A stretch of 48,955 nt of DNA, taken from positions 1 through 48,955 of the forward strand of contig JAPPGK010000114.1 in assembly GCA_028821405.1 (NCBI GenBank). The letters are read 5' to 3'. Source of the DNA: Gammaproteobacteria bacterium (lineage in GTDB: Bacteria; Pseudomonadota; Gammaproteobacteria; Pseudomonadales; Azotimanducaceae). The translations under genes and the position numbers were made by a program. Positions 25,869 to 35,147 of this stretch are shown one piece after another; the stretch's first letter is position 1, and every line of letters starts with the position of its first letter. The notes below the pieces were generated by a model that was not told the DNA's origin, made no database searches, and saw nothing but the letters and a program-made list of their open reading frames with translations.

Positions 25869-27458
25869 ATGTTTGCCGAATCGTCGCCGGCCGAACTCGG
25901 TCGTCTCAACTTCGAAAACCGGTTCGCGTTGGCGCTGCCCGCGGACCCGGAGTCCGACAACTTCCGGCGCCAGGTGGCCTCGGCCTGCTATTCCCGCGTG
26001 ATGCCCACGCCGGTGAGCGAGCCGCGGCTCGTGGCGTGGTCGCCGGAAGCCGCAGCGCTCTTGGACCTTCCGTCGGAAGTCGACCAGAGCGGCTTGTTCG
26101 CGGAGGTGTTCGGCGGCAACCGCGTGCTCGACGGCATGGATCCCATCGCCACCTGCTATGGCGGCCATCAGTTCGGCAACTGGGCGGGGCAACTCGGCGA
26201 TGGTCGCGCGATCAACCTAGGTGAAGTCCTCAACCGCCGGGGTGAGCGCTGGACTGTGCAGTTGAAAGGCGCGGGACCGACCCCCTACTCCCGGACGGCG
26301 GATGGCCTCGCGGTGTTGCGGTCGTCTTTGCGCGAGTTCGTGTGCAGCGAGGCGATGTTCCACCTCGGGGTACCCACCACGCGGGCGTTGTCGCTCGTGC
26401 TGACCGGCGACGAGGTGGTTCGGGACATCCTCTACGACGGCCACCCCGCACCGGAACCCGGTGCCGTGGTCTGCCGGATCGCGCCGTCCTTCACCCGGTT
26501 CGGACACTTCGAGATCCTCGCTTCGCGACGGGAAACGGACCTGCTTCGCCGCCTGGTGGACTTCACCATCGAGACGGACTTCCCGGAACTTGCGGACGAA
26601 GGCGAGGCGAAGCAGCGGACGTTGGCCTGGTTTGCGGAGGTGTCCGACCGCACCGCGGACATGATCGTGCACTGGATGCGCCTCGGATTCGTGCATGGCG
26701 TGATGAACACCGACAACATGTCGGTGCTTGGGCTCACCATCGACTACGGCCCGTACGGCTGGCTCGAAGGCTACGATCCAACCTGGACGCCCAATACGAC
26801 GGATGCCTCGACCCGGCGCTACCGGTTCGGTGCCCAACCCGCCGTCGCGCAGTGGAACCTGATGCAACTGGCCAAGGCGATCTTTCCCCTGATCGAGGAT
26901 GCCGACCCCTTGAACGAGGTCTTGAACGGTTTCGCGGCGCGCTACACCCGCGGCTCCGAAGCGATGGTCGCGGCGAAACTCGGGTTGCGGGAGTACCTGC
27001 CGAGCGATGAGCAACTCAGTACGGAGCTATTCGAACTGATGGGGGCGGTCGAGACCGATATGACGCTGTTTTTCCGGAACCTGGCGGACATCGACCTCGA
27101 GCATCCGATCATGGATCCCCTCATGGATGCCTACTACGAGCCCGCCGCGCTGTCGCCGGTGCTGCGCGAACGGACGGAGGTCTGGTTGCGAACCTACGCA
27201 CAGCGCCTCCGCGCGGAGAATTGGCCCCAACGGGTGGCCCGGATGAATGCGACGAACCCGCGTTTCGTGCCCCGGAACTACCTGGCGCAACTTGCCATCG
27301 ACGAGGCCGAGCGCGGCGAGTTCGCGTTGCTCCAGGAGTTGATGGACGTACTGCGCCGTCCCTACGACGAGCAGCCGGGCCGGGAACGCTTCGCCGAGAA
27401 ACGCCCGGAATGGGCGCGCCACCGCGCCGGGTGTTCGATGTTATCGTGCAGTTCGTGA
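25869..27458 (+). CDS. selO: Protein adenylyltransferase SelO (YdiU)
   Basis: SelO is a pseudokinase-fold enzyme that transfers AMP from ATP to Ser, Thr or Tyr of target proteins and has been tied to redox control. The 529-residue protein shows GGHQFGNWAGQLGDGRAINL, the inverted ATP-binding region LKGAGPTPYSRTADG, and the metal-binding active-site segment MNTDNMSVLGLTIDYGPYG. The C-terminus MLSCSS has Cys where vertebrate SelO carries selenocysteine. The ATG at 25869 gives the family N-terminus LNFENRFA shortly after the start. It sits between an ankyrin protein and an exported PIMT. Confidence 0.9.
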   Translation: MFAESSPAELGRLNFENRFALALPADPESDNFRRQVASACYSRVMPTPVSEPRLVAWSPEAAALLDLPSEVDQSGLFAEVFGGNRVLDGMDPIATCYGGHQFGNWAGQLGDGRAINLGEVLNRRGERWTVQLKGAGPTPYSRTADGLAVLRSSLREFVCSEAMFHLGVPTTRALSLVLTGDEVVRDILYDGHPAPEPGAVVCRIAPSFTRFGHFEILASRRETDLLRRLVDFTIETDFPELADEGEAKQRTLAWFAEVSDRTADMIVHWMRLGFVHGVMNTDNMSVLGLTIDYGPYGWLEGYDPTWTPNTTDASTRRYRFGAQPAVAQWNLMQLAKAIFPLIEDADPLNEVLNGFAARYTRGSEAMVAAKLGLREYLPSDEQLSTELFELMGAVETDMTLFFRNLADIDLEHPIMDPLMDAYYEPAALSPVLRERTEVWLRTYAQRLRAENWPQRVARMNATNPRFVPRNYLAQLAIDEAERGEFALLQELMDVLRRPYDEQPGRERFAEKRPEWARHRAGCSMLSCSS

Positions 27459-27472
27459 ACGGTTCGAAGACG

Positions 27473-28201
27473 ATGAAAAGAGCATTCGCCTTTGTCCTGG
27501 TCGCGGCGGCGGCCTCGGCGTCATGCTCCGATGAGGCACCGCCGGGTCAAACGACGGAAACGCCTATGGAACGGATGATGTCGGAAATCCAGATGGACGC
27601 CCGGCGAACGGCGTCGTACACGGGTATCGATCAAATCGGCGATGCCGTCGTCGGTGCCATGCATGCCACGTTGCGCGAGGAGTTCGTGCTGCCGCGCAAC
27701 CGGTCGCTTGCCTACGCCAATCACCCGTTGCCGATCGGCCACGGACAGACCATCTCGCAGCCGTTTATCGTGGCCATCATGACCGAGGTGCTGAACGTTG
27801 AGCCCCACCACAAGGTCTTGGAGATCGGTACGGGCTCGGGCTACCAGGCGGCGGTGCTTTCGCATCTCGTCGCGGAGGTCTACACCATCGAGATCGTCCC
27901 CGAACTGGCCGAGACGGCGACGAAGCGGCTGCAGCGACTCGGCTACGACAATGTCCACGTGCGCACCGGGGACGGCTGGTACGGTTGGCCGGAGCATGCC
28001 CCCTTCGACGGGGTGATCATCACCGCCGTCAGCGACGAGATCCCGCCCGCGCTGGTCGAACAGCTATCCGACGACGGACTCCTGGTCATGCCCCTCGGCG
28101 ACGACGACGGATTCCAGGAACTCGTCGTCTACTCGAAGCGAACGGGCGTCTCCACGCCCTTGTTCCCGGTCCGGTTCGTGCCCTTGACGGGGGACCATTG
28201 A
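27473..28201 (+). CDS. pcm: Exported protein-L-isoaspartate O-methyltransferase
   Basis: PIMT methylates L-isoaspartyl residues formed by protein ageing, using S-adenosylmethionine, and so starts their repair. The 242-residue protein has the SAM motif [15 protein letters not shown], the post-motif GHGQTISQP and the strand PFDGVIIT, all standard. Unusual is the N-terminus: a basic-hydrophobic segment ending SASCSDEA (Cys18), which looks like a signal peptide with a weak lipobox. That predicts a periplasmic or membrane-anchored PIMT, although SAM is normally cytoplasmic. It begins 14 bases after selO, so the two are likely co-transcribed. Confidence 0.88.
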   Translation: MKRAFAFVLVAAAASASCSDEAPPGQTTETPMERMMSEIQMDARRTASYTGIDQIGDAVVGAMHATLREEFVLPRNRSLAYANHPLPIGHGQTISQPFIVAIMTEVLNVEPHHKVLEIGTGSGYQAAVLSHLVAEVYTIEIVPELAETATKRLQRLGYDNVHVRTGDGWYGWPEHAPFDGVIITAVSDEIPPALVEQLSDDGLLVMPLGDDDGFQELVVYSKRTGVSTPLFPVRFVPLTGDH

Positions 28202-28229
28202 CCGCCTGCCCGGTCCCGTGGGGACCTTG

Positions 28230-28421
28230 GTTGACGTCCAGCAACTCCCGGTCTTCATGTGGCATGAGGTCCCGGCGCGCGCCCGACATTGCCTCCACGA
28301 AATCGTCGGTGACGCGCGGCGCGTGACGAAAGTAGTCGTTCCAGTCTTCGTAGACCGGACGGGCGAGCTTCCGCCTCGGGATTGCGGAGGACTTGGGTAC
28401 TTTCCTACCAGAGCAAGGCAT
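28230..28421 (-). pseudogene. VapB-like antitoxin remnant
   Basis: Reading minus, the segment [19 protein letters not shown] followed by ELLD resembles the C-terminal, toxin-binding tail of MazE/AbrB-type VapB antitoxins (W-x-x-Y/F ... SDDF). The N-terminal half is short and poor: KSSAIPRRK recalls the RSQAVRIPR core, but the DNA-binding fold is not complete. No VapC gene follows; the next sequence is the end of pcm on the other strand. I interpret it as a leftover of a lost toxin-antitoxin pair. Confidence 0.4.
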
Positions 28422-28550
28422 ACATCGTCCTATCGTCCGACTAGTAGAGGAACATACGGCCTCTGGTTCATGCCGGCAACGTCTTTGCATTTCAGCGCGT
28501 CGCCGTGGCAGTCTCGCTCGTTCGATGTGACTTGCCGGAACGTCCCGAAG

Positions 28551-29123
28551 ATGAGCGACTCCGAAACCTGGGAGACCCTGGTTCGACCGTACCGCGAACT
28601 GATCGCGGGAATCGGCGAGGAACCGGATCGGGAGGGGCTGCGCTATACGCCCCAGCGCGCCGCCAAAGCGCTGGCGTTTTTGACCCGGGGCTACGGCCAG
28701 AGCCTGGACGAGGTCGTCAACAACGCCTTGTTCGAGACCGACCTCGACGAGATCGTGCTGGTCAAGGACATCGAGCTCTACTCGCTCTGCGAGCACCATG
28801 TGCTGCCGTTCATCGGCAAGTGCCACGTGGGTTATCTGCCGAAAGGCCGCGTGCTAGGTCTCTCCAAGGTTGCCAGGGTCGTCGACATGTATGCGCGTCG
28901 CCTGCAGATCCAGGAGACCCTGACGCAGCAGATTGCCAACACGATTCTTGAGGTCACGGGCGCGTCCGGCGTCGGCGTGATCGTCGAAGCCCAGCATCTA
29001 TGCATGGCCATGCGGGGCGTCGAGAAGCAGCATTCGACGATGAAAACCTCGGTGATGCTCGGCAGTTTCCGTGACAACCCGCCGACGCGTTCCGAGTTCC
29101 TGCAGTTGGCCGGTAACGCCTAA
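28551..29123 (+). CDS. folE: GTP cyclohydrolase I
   Basis: FolE converts GTP to dihydroneopterin triphosphate, the first step of tetrahydrofolate (and pterin) synthesis. The 190-residue length is standard. Conserved features include the [11 protein letters not shown] segment, the zinc-site motif LCEHHVLPF (Cys, His, His at about residues 79-82), [29 protein letters not shown] with the second zinc Cys, and the C-terminal [11 protein letters not shown]. The ATG at 28551 is chosen from these boundaries; the open frame extends upstream without conserved sequence. A dicarboxylate dehydrogenase follows 7 bases later. Confidence 0.95.
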   Translation: MSDSETWETLVRPYRELIAGIGEEPDREGLRYTPQRAAKALAFLTRGYGQSLDEVVNNALFETDLDEIVLVKDIELYSLCEHHVLPFIGKCHVGYLPKGRVLGLSKVARVVDMYARRLQIQETLTQQIANTILEVTGASGVGVIVEAQHLCMAMRGVEKQHSTMKTSVMLGSFRDNPPTRSEFLQLAGNA

Positions 29124-29130
29124 GGCGCAC

Positions 29131-30210
29131 ATGTCGCGCTATCGCATCGCAGTCATCCCCGGCGACGGCATCGGCAAGGAGACCATGCCGGAAGGTATCC
29201 GCGTACTCGACGCCGTCGGTTCACGTTTCGGCATCGATTTCGACTGGGAGACCTTCGACTGGGGCTGCGAGCGCTACGCCCGCACCGGGGCAATGATGCC
29301 CGAGGACGGCATCGAGACCATTCGTGGCCACGACGCCATCTTCCTCGGTGCCGTCGGTTTCCCCGGAGTTCCCGACCATGTCTCGTTGTGGGGCCTGCTG
29401 ATTCCCATCCGGCGACACTTCGAGCAGTACGTGAACCTGCGTCCGGTGCGGCTTCTCAAGGGCGTTGAATCGCCGTTGCGGGGCCGCACGTCGAAGGACA
29501 TCGACTTTCTCGTCGTGCGCGAGAACAACGAAGGCGAATACTCGGACATCGGCGGACGGCTGTTCCCCGGCACGGACGACGAGGTGGTGGTCCAGGAGAG
29601 CGTATTCACCCGGCGCGGCACCGACCGGATCATCCGCTACGCCTTCGAGCTAGCCCGACGACGCCCGCGGCGCCAGGTCACCTCGGCCACGAAGTCCAAC
29701 GGCATCAAGCATACGATGCCGTTCTGGGACGAGCGCTTCGAGGCGGTGGCGGCCGACTATCCGGACATCGAGACCGCGAAATACCACGTTGACATCCTCG
29801 CCGCACAGTTCGTCCTGCACCCGGACTGGTTCGATGTCGTGGTCGGCAGCAACCTGTTCGGCGACATTCTCTCGGACTTGGGCCCTGCAGTGGCGGGCAC
29901 CATCGGCATCGCGCCGTCGGCGAACATCAACCCGGAGCGGGAGTTTCCGTCGATGTTCGAACCCGTGCATGGCTCGGCGCCCGACATCGCGGGAAAGGGC
30001 ATCTGCAATCCGATCGGTCAGATCTGGTCGGGGGCGATGATGCTGGAGCACCTCGGCCACGAGGATGCCGCGCGGGCCGTCGAGACGGCCATCGAGGCCG
30101 CGCTTGCCGACCCTGCGGTCCTAACCCCCGATATGGGCGGTGAGGCGGATACGGTGGCGCTGGGCGAAACGATCATGCGCACCGTCGCGAACACCGACGT
30201 GTCTCCGTAA
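29131..30210 (+). CDS. Tartrate/D-malate-type decarboxylating dehydrogenase
   Basis: A beta-decarboxylating dehydrogenase of 359 residues in the isocitrate/isopropylmalate dehydrogenase superfamily. Visible are IAVIPGDGIGKE at the start, the substrate-binding VRENNEGEYSDIGG, KSNGIKHTMPFWDE, GSNLFGDILSDLG (metal-binding aspartates), and MFEPVHGSAPDIAGKGICNPIG (the NAD loop). The sequence around WGLLIPIRR and the absence of the IDH phosphorylation loop favour tartrate dehydrogenase/D-malate dehydrogenase (TtuC/DmlA) over LeuB. NAD is the probable cofactor and the exact substrate is open. It starts 7 bases after folE, probably by chance co-transcription. Confidence 0.85.
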   Translation: MSRYRIAVIPGDGIGKETMPEGIRVLDAVGSRFGIDFDWETFDWGCERYARTGAMMPEDGIETIRGHDAIFLGAVGFPGVPDHVSLWGLLIPIRRHFEQYVNLRPVRLLKGVESPLRGRTSKDIDFLVVRENNEGEYSDIGGRLFPGTDDEVVVQESVFTRRGTDRIIRYAFELARRRPRRQVTSATKSNGIKHTMPFWDERFEAVAADYPDIETAKYHVDILAAQFVLHPDWFDVVVGSNLFGDILSDLGPAVAGTIGIAPSANINPEREFPSMFEPVHGSAPDIAGKGICNPIGQIWSGAMMLEHLGHEDAARAVETAIEAALADPAVLTPDMGGEADTVALGETIMRTVANTDVSP

Positions 30211-30303
30211 AGGCCCGATCGTTGTCGTCCCGCGCGGGTTCGGGCGTGCCGACCGCAACACGGCTGACCCGATACACTACGCCGGACAGCGCCGGATGGT
30301 TCG

Positions 30304-31497
30304 GTGGACATGCTCACGACCGGTCAACTGATCTCGCTCATGAATGCCCACGAGTCCGACCGCGTGGAACTGACCATGTCCACCAACAACACGGACAAGT
30401 TCTGCGAGGCCATATGCGCTTTCGCCAACGACTTCCCCAATCATCGCCAGTACGGCTATCTGCTCGTGGGAGTGGACGACAACGGCAACCCGGGTGGATT
30501 GACTGTTACCGACCAATTGCTGCGCAGACTCGGCGACCTTCGGTCCAACGTCAATCTGGAGCCGCTGCCGGCAATGACCGTACAGAAATATTCCCTGCCG
30601 CAGGGCGATGTTGCTGCCGTGGAAGTGGCGCCATCGGACCTGCCTCCCGTGAGGTACAAGGGGAGGGTCTGGATCCGCATCGGTCCGTCGCGCCGTGGTG
30701 CCAATCAACAGGAGGAGCGGATTCTCGTCGAGCGGCGGGGTGCGCTGCAGAAGCCCTTCGACCTCCGCCCGTGCCTCGATTGCTCGTTCGACGACCTTGT
30801 TCCGGGGCTTTTCCTGGCGAGCTACCTGCCCGCTGCGGTCGACAGGGAGGTCATCGAAGAGAACCGGCGCGAGGTCCGAGAGCAGATGGCGTCGTTGCGA
30901 CTCTATGACATGGACGCGGACTGTCCGACGAATGGCGCGGTCCTGCTATTCGGCAAGGATCCACTGCGCTGGATTCCTGGCGCTTGGGTTCAGTTCGTTC
31001 GTTGGGCGGGTGATTCAATGTCGGCCGACGTCACCGAAGACAAGCGTTTCAGCGGCGACTTGGTCAACGTCCTGCGTGACTTGGATGCCCTGGTTGCTGC
31101 ACAGATTCAAGGTCGACCGGTACCCGAATCCACACTTCGGGAACGGACGGACGCGGACTACCCAGCGGTGGCGATTCGAGAGCTTCTGCTGAACGGCATC
31201 ATGCACCGAAGCTACGAATCCAATGCGCCGGTTCACTTCTATTGGTACGAGGACCGCATCGAGATCCAGAACCCAGGGGGCCTTTACGGCATGGCCACAC
31301 CCGAGAACTTCCCCGCTCGCACCGACTATCGCAACCCAGTGGTGTCGGAGGCGATGGCGACACTCGGCTATGTCAACAGGTTTGGACGCGGCGTGATCCG
31401 TGCGCGTGAAGCCTTGGCGCACAACGGCAATCCCGCACCGGAATTCGAACTCGATGATCCCACTGGTGTCGTCGCGGTCATTCGGAGAGAGACGTGA
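30304..31497 (+). CDS. AlbA_2 (Schlafen-like) / HATPase protein
   Basis: A 397-residue protein with an N-terminal AlbA_2 domain: ESDRVELTMS, then CAFANDFPN and YGYLLVGVDDNGNPGGL at about residues 40-66. The usual ExxxxEfK lysine is replaced. A C-terminal GHKL ATPase-like domain has the N-box AIRELLLNGIMHRSY, the G1-like IEIQNPGGL and the G2-like NRFGRGVIRA. This is the arrangement seen in RecG-like transcriptional regulators and in some phage-defence proteins. GTG 30304 is taken as the start; the in-frame ATG at 30310 is close. Its stop overlaps the ParA-like gene's start (GTGA), which implies coordinated expression. Confidence 0.85.
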   Translation: MDMLTTGQLISLMNAHESDRVELTMSTNNTDKFCEAICAFANDFPNHRQYGYLLVGVDDNGNPGGLTVTDQLLRRLGDLRSNVNLEPLPAMTVQKYSLPQGDVAAVEVAPSDLPPVRYKGRVWIRIGPSRRGANQQEERILVERRGALQKPFDLRPCLDCSFDDLVPGLFLASYLPAAVDREVIEENRREVREQMASLRLYDMDADCPTNGAVLLFGKDPLRWIPGAWVQFVRWAGDSMSADVTEDKRFSGDLVNVLRDLDALVAAQIQGRPVPESTLRERTDADYPAVAIRELLLNGIMHRSYESNAPVHFYWYEDRIEIQNPGGLYGMATPENFPARTDYRNPVVSEAMATLGYVNRFGRGVIRAREALAHNGNPAPEFELDDPTGVVAVIRRET

Positions 31498-32483
31498 GGA
31501 CCATCGCTTTCTTCAACAGCAAAGGCGGCGTCGGAAAGACGACGTTGGTCTACCACCTCGCTTGGATGTATGCGGAACTTGGCGCCTCCGTGGTCGCTGT
31601 AGACCTCGATCCGCAGTCGAATCTCAGCACGATGTTCCTCGGCGATGAACGATTGGTTGAACTGTGGCCCGAGCGCGAACACCCGCAGAGCGTCTTAGGG
31701 GCGATTTCACCGATTCTGCGCGGGCTGGGCGACATCACCGAGCCGCATGTCGAGAGCATTGCACCGAATCTGGGCCTTGTCGTTGGCGACCTTGCCCTGT
31801 CGCGTTTCGAAGCCAAGCTGTCTTCGGCTTGGCCAGCCTGCTTGGATAACGATGAAGCGGCCTTCCGCGCCGAGTCGGCCTTTCATCGTCTGATCGTGCA
31901 GGCAGCCAACAAGCGAGAAGCAAGCGTGGTATTGATCGACGTCGGCCCGAACCTCGGCGCGATCAATCGCGCGGCGATCATAGCGGCGAATTCCGTGGTT
32001 CTGCCGCTGGCACCGGATCTGTTCTCGCTCCAGGGGCTCCGGAATATCGGGCCGACGCTGAAAGACTGGCGCAGGGAATGGCGCGACCGGCTCGAACGCA
32101 CAACCGTCGATGCGGATCTGCCGTTGCCTGCGGGCGACATGCATCCCGCCGGCTACGTGGTGATGCAACACGCCGTGCGCGCGGGGCGACCCACGCTCGC
32201 CTACCGGAAATGGACGACGCGGATTCCCGCCGTCTACGCGCAGGAGGTCGTGGGCGTTCCCGGTCCTTACCTGGAGTCTACCGACGACGACGATCATTGC
32301 CTTGCGACGCTGAGGCACTACCGTAGTCTCATGGCGATGGCGCAGGAAGCCCGCAAGCCGGTGTTCCACCTCAGGGCGGCCGATGGTGCGATTGGCGGCC
32401 ACCTGCACGCCGCACAGGACTGTCAGCGCGACTTCGAAGCGCTGGCAACGGTCATAGCGGGCAAATGCGGTCTGGCTTGGTGA
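31494..32483 (+). CDS. ParA-like ATPase coupled to the AlbA_2 gene
   Basis: A 329-residue ParA/MinD-family ATPase. The deviant Walker A KGGVGKTT is at residues 10-17, followed by VVAVDLDPQSNLS (switch I region) and Walker B VVLIDVGPNLGAINRAA. No ParB gene or parS-like site is seen nearby, so chromosome or plasmid partition is unlikely to be its role. The middle and C-terminal parts (RKWTTRIPAVYAQEVVG, HLRAADGAIGGHLHAA) look like those of stand-alone ParA proteins found in genomic islands. The GTG start overlaps the upstream stop. Possibly one half of a two-gene defence or regulatory cassette. Confidence 0.85.
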   Translation: MRTIAFFNSKGGVGKTTLVYHLAWMYAELGASVVAVDLDPQSNLSTMFLGDERLVELWPEREHPQSVLGAISPILRGLGDITEPHVESIAPNLGLVVGDLALSRFEAKLSSAWPACLDNDEAAFRAESAFHRLIVQAANKREASVVLIDVGPNLGAINRAAIIAANSVVLPLAPDLFSLQGLRNIGPTLKDWRREWRDRLERTTVDADLPLPAGDMHPAGYVVMQHAVRAGRPTLAYRKWTTRIPAVYAQEVVGVPGPYLESTDDDDHCLATLRHYRSLMAMAQEARKPVFHLRAADGAIGGHLHAAQDCQRDFEALATVIAGKCGLAW

Positions 32484-32533
32484 GGATGCCGTGGTTGAGC
32501 GACCACCGCCAACGTGGGCCGCTAGTCGTGTCA

Positions 32534-32552
32534 CCCTTGCGCCCCCCAAGGG
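32534..32552. terminator. Hairpin between convergent parA-like and ALS genes
   Basis: CCCTTG (32534-32539) and CAAGGG (32547-32552) form a 6-bp stem with a 7-base loop, in the 75-base gap between two convergent genes. There is no T-run on either side, so it is at most a weak bidirectional terminator. Confidence 0.35.
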
Positions 32553-32558
32553 AGTCCC

Positions 32559-34211
32559 CTACAACGTCGCCGTGATCTCGCCGAGCTTCTGGGTGAGCAG
32601 GCGGTTTTCCCGATAGTCGATGGGGATCACCACCAGGCTCGGTCCCGGATCCCTGAACGACTGCTCAAGCACATGCCTGAGGTCCCGGCTGTTCGAGCAG
32701 TAGTAGCCGTTCCAGCCGAACGCGTCGGCGAGCTGCAGCCATTTCGGGTTGCCGAACGACAAGTCGGTGTGACGCCCGAACTCGTTCTCCTGTTTCCAGG
32801 CGATGAGCCCGTATTCGTTGTCTTCCCAGACGAGCACGGTGATTTCGCTACCCAACCGACGGGCGGTCTCCATCTCCTGGACGTTCATGAGAAATCCCGC
32901 GTCGCCGCACACCGCGAGAACCCGTTGCTCCGGAAACACGAGGTTGGCGGCGATGGCACCGGGCAGCGCGAACCCCATGGAACAGAACCCGTTCGGGATC
33001 AGGCAGGTATTCGGCTCGTAGCAATGGTAGTGGCGGGCGATCCACATCTTGTGGGCGCCGACGTCGGACAGCAGGATGTCCGTCGCACCCATCACGGATC
33101 GGGCGTCGATCAACGCCTTCTGCGGGCGGATCGAGCCTTCGGTGTCGTCGTCGGCGTGCTCCGCGATGTCGTCGAGCATGTCCGCACGGAGGGCGCGTTG
33201 GTCTGCAAGGTCGAAATGGAGTCCTCCCGCTTGGTCGACCCGCTCGTTGAACATCCACAGCAGGTGGGCGAGGTCGCCGACCAGTTCGACGGTGGGCACG
33301 TAATGCGCATCCACCTCCGCAGGCAGGAAGTCGGCGTGGATGATCGGCTTGTCGGCGTTGGGGTTCCACAGCCGGGGGTGGTATTCGACCATGTCGAAGC
33401 CTAGGGAAATCACGAGGTCGGATTCGTCGATGGCAAGGTTCACCCGGTCGCGGGTTCCGAGTCCCGCCGTGAACAGGCAGTACTCGGCGCCCATGTCGAC
33501 GCACCCCTTGGCCATGAACGTGCTGACGACGCCGATGCCCGTCTTCTCGCAGAACAGCTTCAACTGCCGGCTGGCGCGTCGGCGAATGCAGCCGTTGCCG
33601 GCGAGGATGACCGGCTTCTTGGCTTCCCGAAGCAATTCGAATGCCTGGTCGACGATCTTGTCGTCGGTTACCGGGCGTCGGCGGCGGCGGGGCGGAATGG
33701 GCTTGGCGTCGGTATCGAGCTTGGCGATGTCCTCGGGGAGCTCGATGTGAACGGCGCCGGGTTTCTCGGTGGTGGCGATGCTCACGGACTTGCGGATGAT
33801 CTCGGGGATGGCCTCCGGCGTTCGCACCGTTTCCGCCCACTTCGTGACCGGTTCGAACATGGCCACGACGTCCATGACCTGATGGGACTCCTTGTGGAGG
33901 CGGTGCGTGGTGCCCTGGCCCGTGAGCACAAGGAGGGGGGAGCGGTCCATATTGGAGTCGGCGACCCCGGTGATGAGATTGGTCGCGCCCGGCCCGAGGG
34001 TTCCTAGGCAGGCGGCCGGCGTACCCGTAAGCCGCCCGTAGACCTCGGCCATGAACGCCGCGCCCTGTTCGTGGCGGGTCAGCACGAAGCGGATGTTCTC
34101 CGAGGCCTCGAGCGACATCATGAAGTCGGCGTTCTCTTCGCCGGGGACGCCGAAGATGTACTCGATGCCTTCCTCTTCAAGGCACTTGACGAACAGGTCG
34201 GATGCTTTCAT
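32559..34211 (-). CDS. Acetolactate synthase-like TPP enzyme
   Basis: A thiamine-diphosphate enzyme of 550 residues in the AlsS/IlvB family, expected to join two pyruvates to acetolactate. The N-terminal Pyr domain has FGVPGEENADFM with the catalytic Glu in LTRHEQGAAFMAE. The central domain follows. The C-terminal PP domain has the TPP/Mg motif starting CGDAGFLMNVQEME and ending with the EDNEYG segment. No small regulatory subunit or ilvC is adjacent, so a catabolic or other 2-oxoacid role is possible. ATG 34211 has GGGAGAG just before it. The gene is followed by a convergent ParA-like gene. Confidence 0.85.
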   Translation of the reverse strand: MKASDLFVKCLEEEGIEYIFGVPGEENADFMMSLEASENIRFVLTRHEQGAAFMAEVYGRLTGTPAACLGTLGPGATNLITGVADSNMDRSPLLVLTGQGTTHRLHKESHQVMDVVAMFEPVTKWAETVRTPEAIPEIIRKSVSIATTEKPGAVHIELPEDIAKLDTDAKPIPPRRRRRPVTDDKIVDQAFELLREAKKPVILAGNGCIRRRASRQLKLFCEKTGIGVVSTFMAKGCVDMGAEYCLFTAGLGTRDRVNLAIDESDLVISLGFDMVEYHPRLWNPNADKPIIHADFLPAEVDAHYVPTVELVGDLAHLLWMFNERVDQAGGLHFDLADQRALRADMLDDIAEHADDDTEGSIRPQKALIDARSVMGATDILLSDVGAHKMWIARHYHCYEPNTCLIPNGFCSMGFALPGAIAANLVFPEQRVLAVCGDAGFLMNVQEMETARRLGSEITVLVWEDNEYGLIAWKQENEFGRHTDLSFGNPKWLQLADAFGWNGYYCSNSRDLRHVLEQSFRDPGPSLVVIPIDYRENRLLTQKLGEITATL

Positions 34212-34302
34212 GGGCTCTCCCTTGCCGGTGCCGTGGCAAAGACTTGGAGTACGTTATTTCGCGCGGGTTCCGGCACCGTGCGAATGGCGAGGGCCCCCGA
34301 CG

Positions 34303-35121
34303 TCAGAGGGGCCGCGTCGGCGGTCGATATCCCGCCGGGTTCACGACGTAGCGGTCGAGGAACAGCGCCGCTTCGTCCATGGTCGGCTGTACCCACTTCG
34401 GCCAACGCGCCCAGGTATGCGGCTGTTCGGCGTAGATGTGCATCTCGGCGCGGGCGCCCGCTTCAGACAGGGCGTTGTACATGTTGATGCTCGCCGAGAC
34501 GGGAACCACCTTGTCGCCGTTGCCGTGCAGGAAGAACGTGGGCGGGAAGTCGGCGTGGACGTATTCGATGGGGCTGGCGGCCTTCGCCGCCGTCGGCGTC
34601 GCGGCGTCGCCGAGAATGGCGGCTGCGCTTGTGCCGCCCGAAGTACGATCTCCGATGTAGAACGTGACGGGCGGGTAGACGGCGATCACCGCCGAGACCG
34701 ACGTGTCGACTCCGGCGTGCCCACCATCGCCCTCGAACTCGTTGCGACCCGGCGTGGCGGCCAACAGCAGGGCGAGGTGGCCGCCCGCCGAATTTCCGAG
34801 GACCGCGATTCGGTCACCCTCCACGTCGAGCGAGCCCGCGTTGGCGCGAAACCATCGCATGGCGGCCTTCACGTCGTGAATTTGCGCGGGCCATGGCGCT
34901 TCCGGCGTCAACCGGTACTCGATGGCGACGCAACTGAAGCCACGTTTGGCCAAGGCGGTCGACTGCGGCGGCATCATGGCCTTCGAACCGATGCGCCAAC
35001 CCCCGCCGTGGATCATCAATACGCCTGCGCCGTTGGGATTCGCCGGTCGATAGATGTCGGCGTGCAGGTTCCGCCCGCCGCCTGTGCCGACGACGACATC
35101 TTCTTCGACGAGATCCGACAT
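34303..35121 (-). CDS. Alpha/beta hydrolase, esterase/HSL-type
   Basis: A cytoplasmic hydrolase of 272 residues. The oxyanion-hole motif is MIHGGGWRIG (about residues 36-45), the nucleophile elbow is GNSAGGHLALL with the catalytic Ser near residue 111, the Asp is probably in HGNGDKVVPVS and the His in EQPHTWARW. This is the hormone-sensitive-lipase/acetyl-hydrolase pattern. It is likely a carboxylesterase or lactonase; the substrate is unknown. GGAGG precedes ATG 35121. The dehydrogenase gene upstream ends 26 bases before it, so both are probably one operon with linked catabolic roles. Confidence 0.85.
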   Translation of the reverse strand: MSDLVEEDVVVGTGGGRNLHADIYRPANPNGAGVLMIHGGGWRIGSKAMMPPQSTALAKRGFSCVAIEYRLTPEAPWPAQIHDVKAAMRWFRANAGSLDVEGDRIAVLGNSAGGHLALLLAATPGRNEFEGDGGHAGVDTSVSAVIAVYPPVTFYIGDRTSGGTSAAAILGDAATPTAAKAASPIEYVHADFPPTFFLHGNGDKVVPVSASINMYNALSEAGARAEMHIYAEQPHTWARWPKWVQPTMDEAALFLDRYVVNPAGYRPPTRPL

Positions 35122-35147
35122 GGCTCCTCCGCTCGGTCTAAGGGCCC

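Noticed and set aside
31494-32483. Plasmid or chromosome partition locus
   Set aside because: ParA stands without parB, parS-like repeats or replication genes, and is coupled instead to an AlbA_2 gene.
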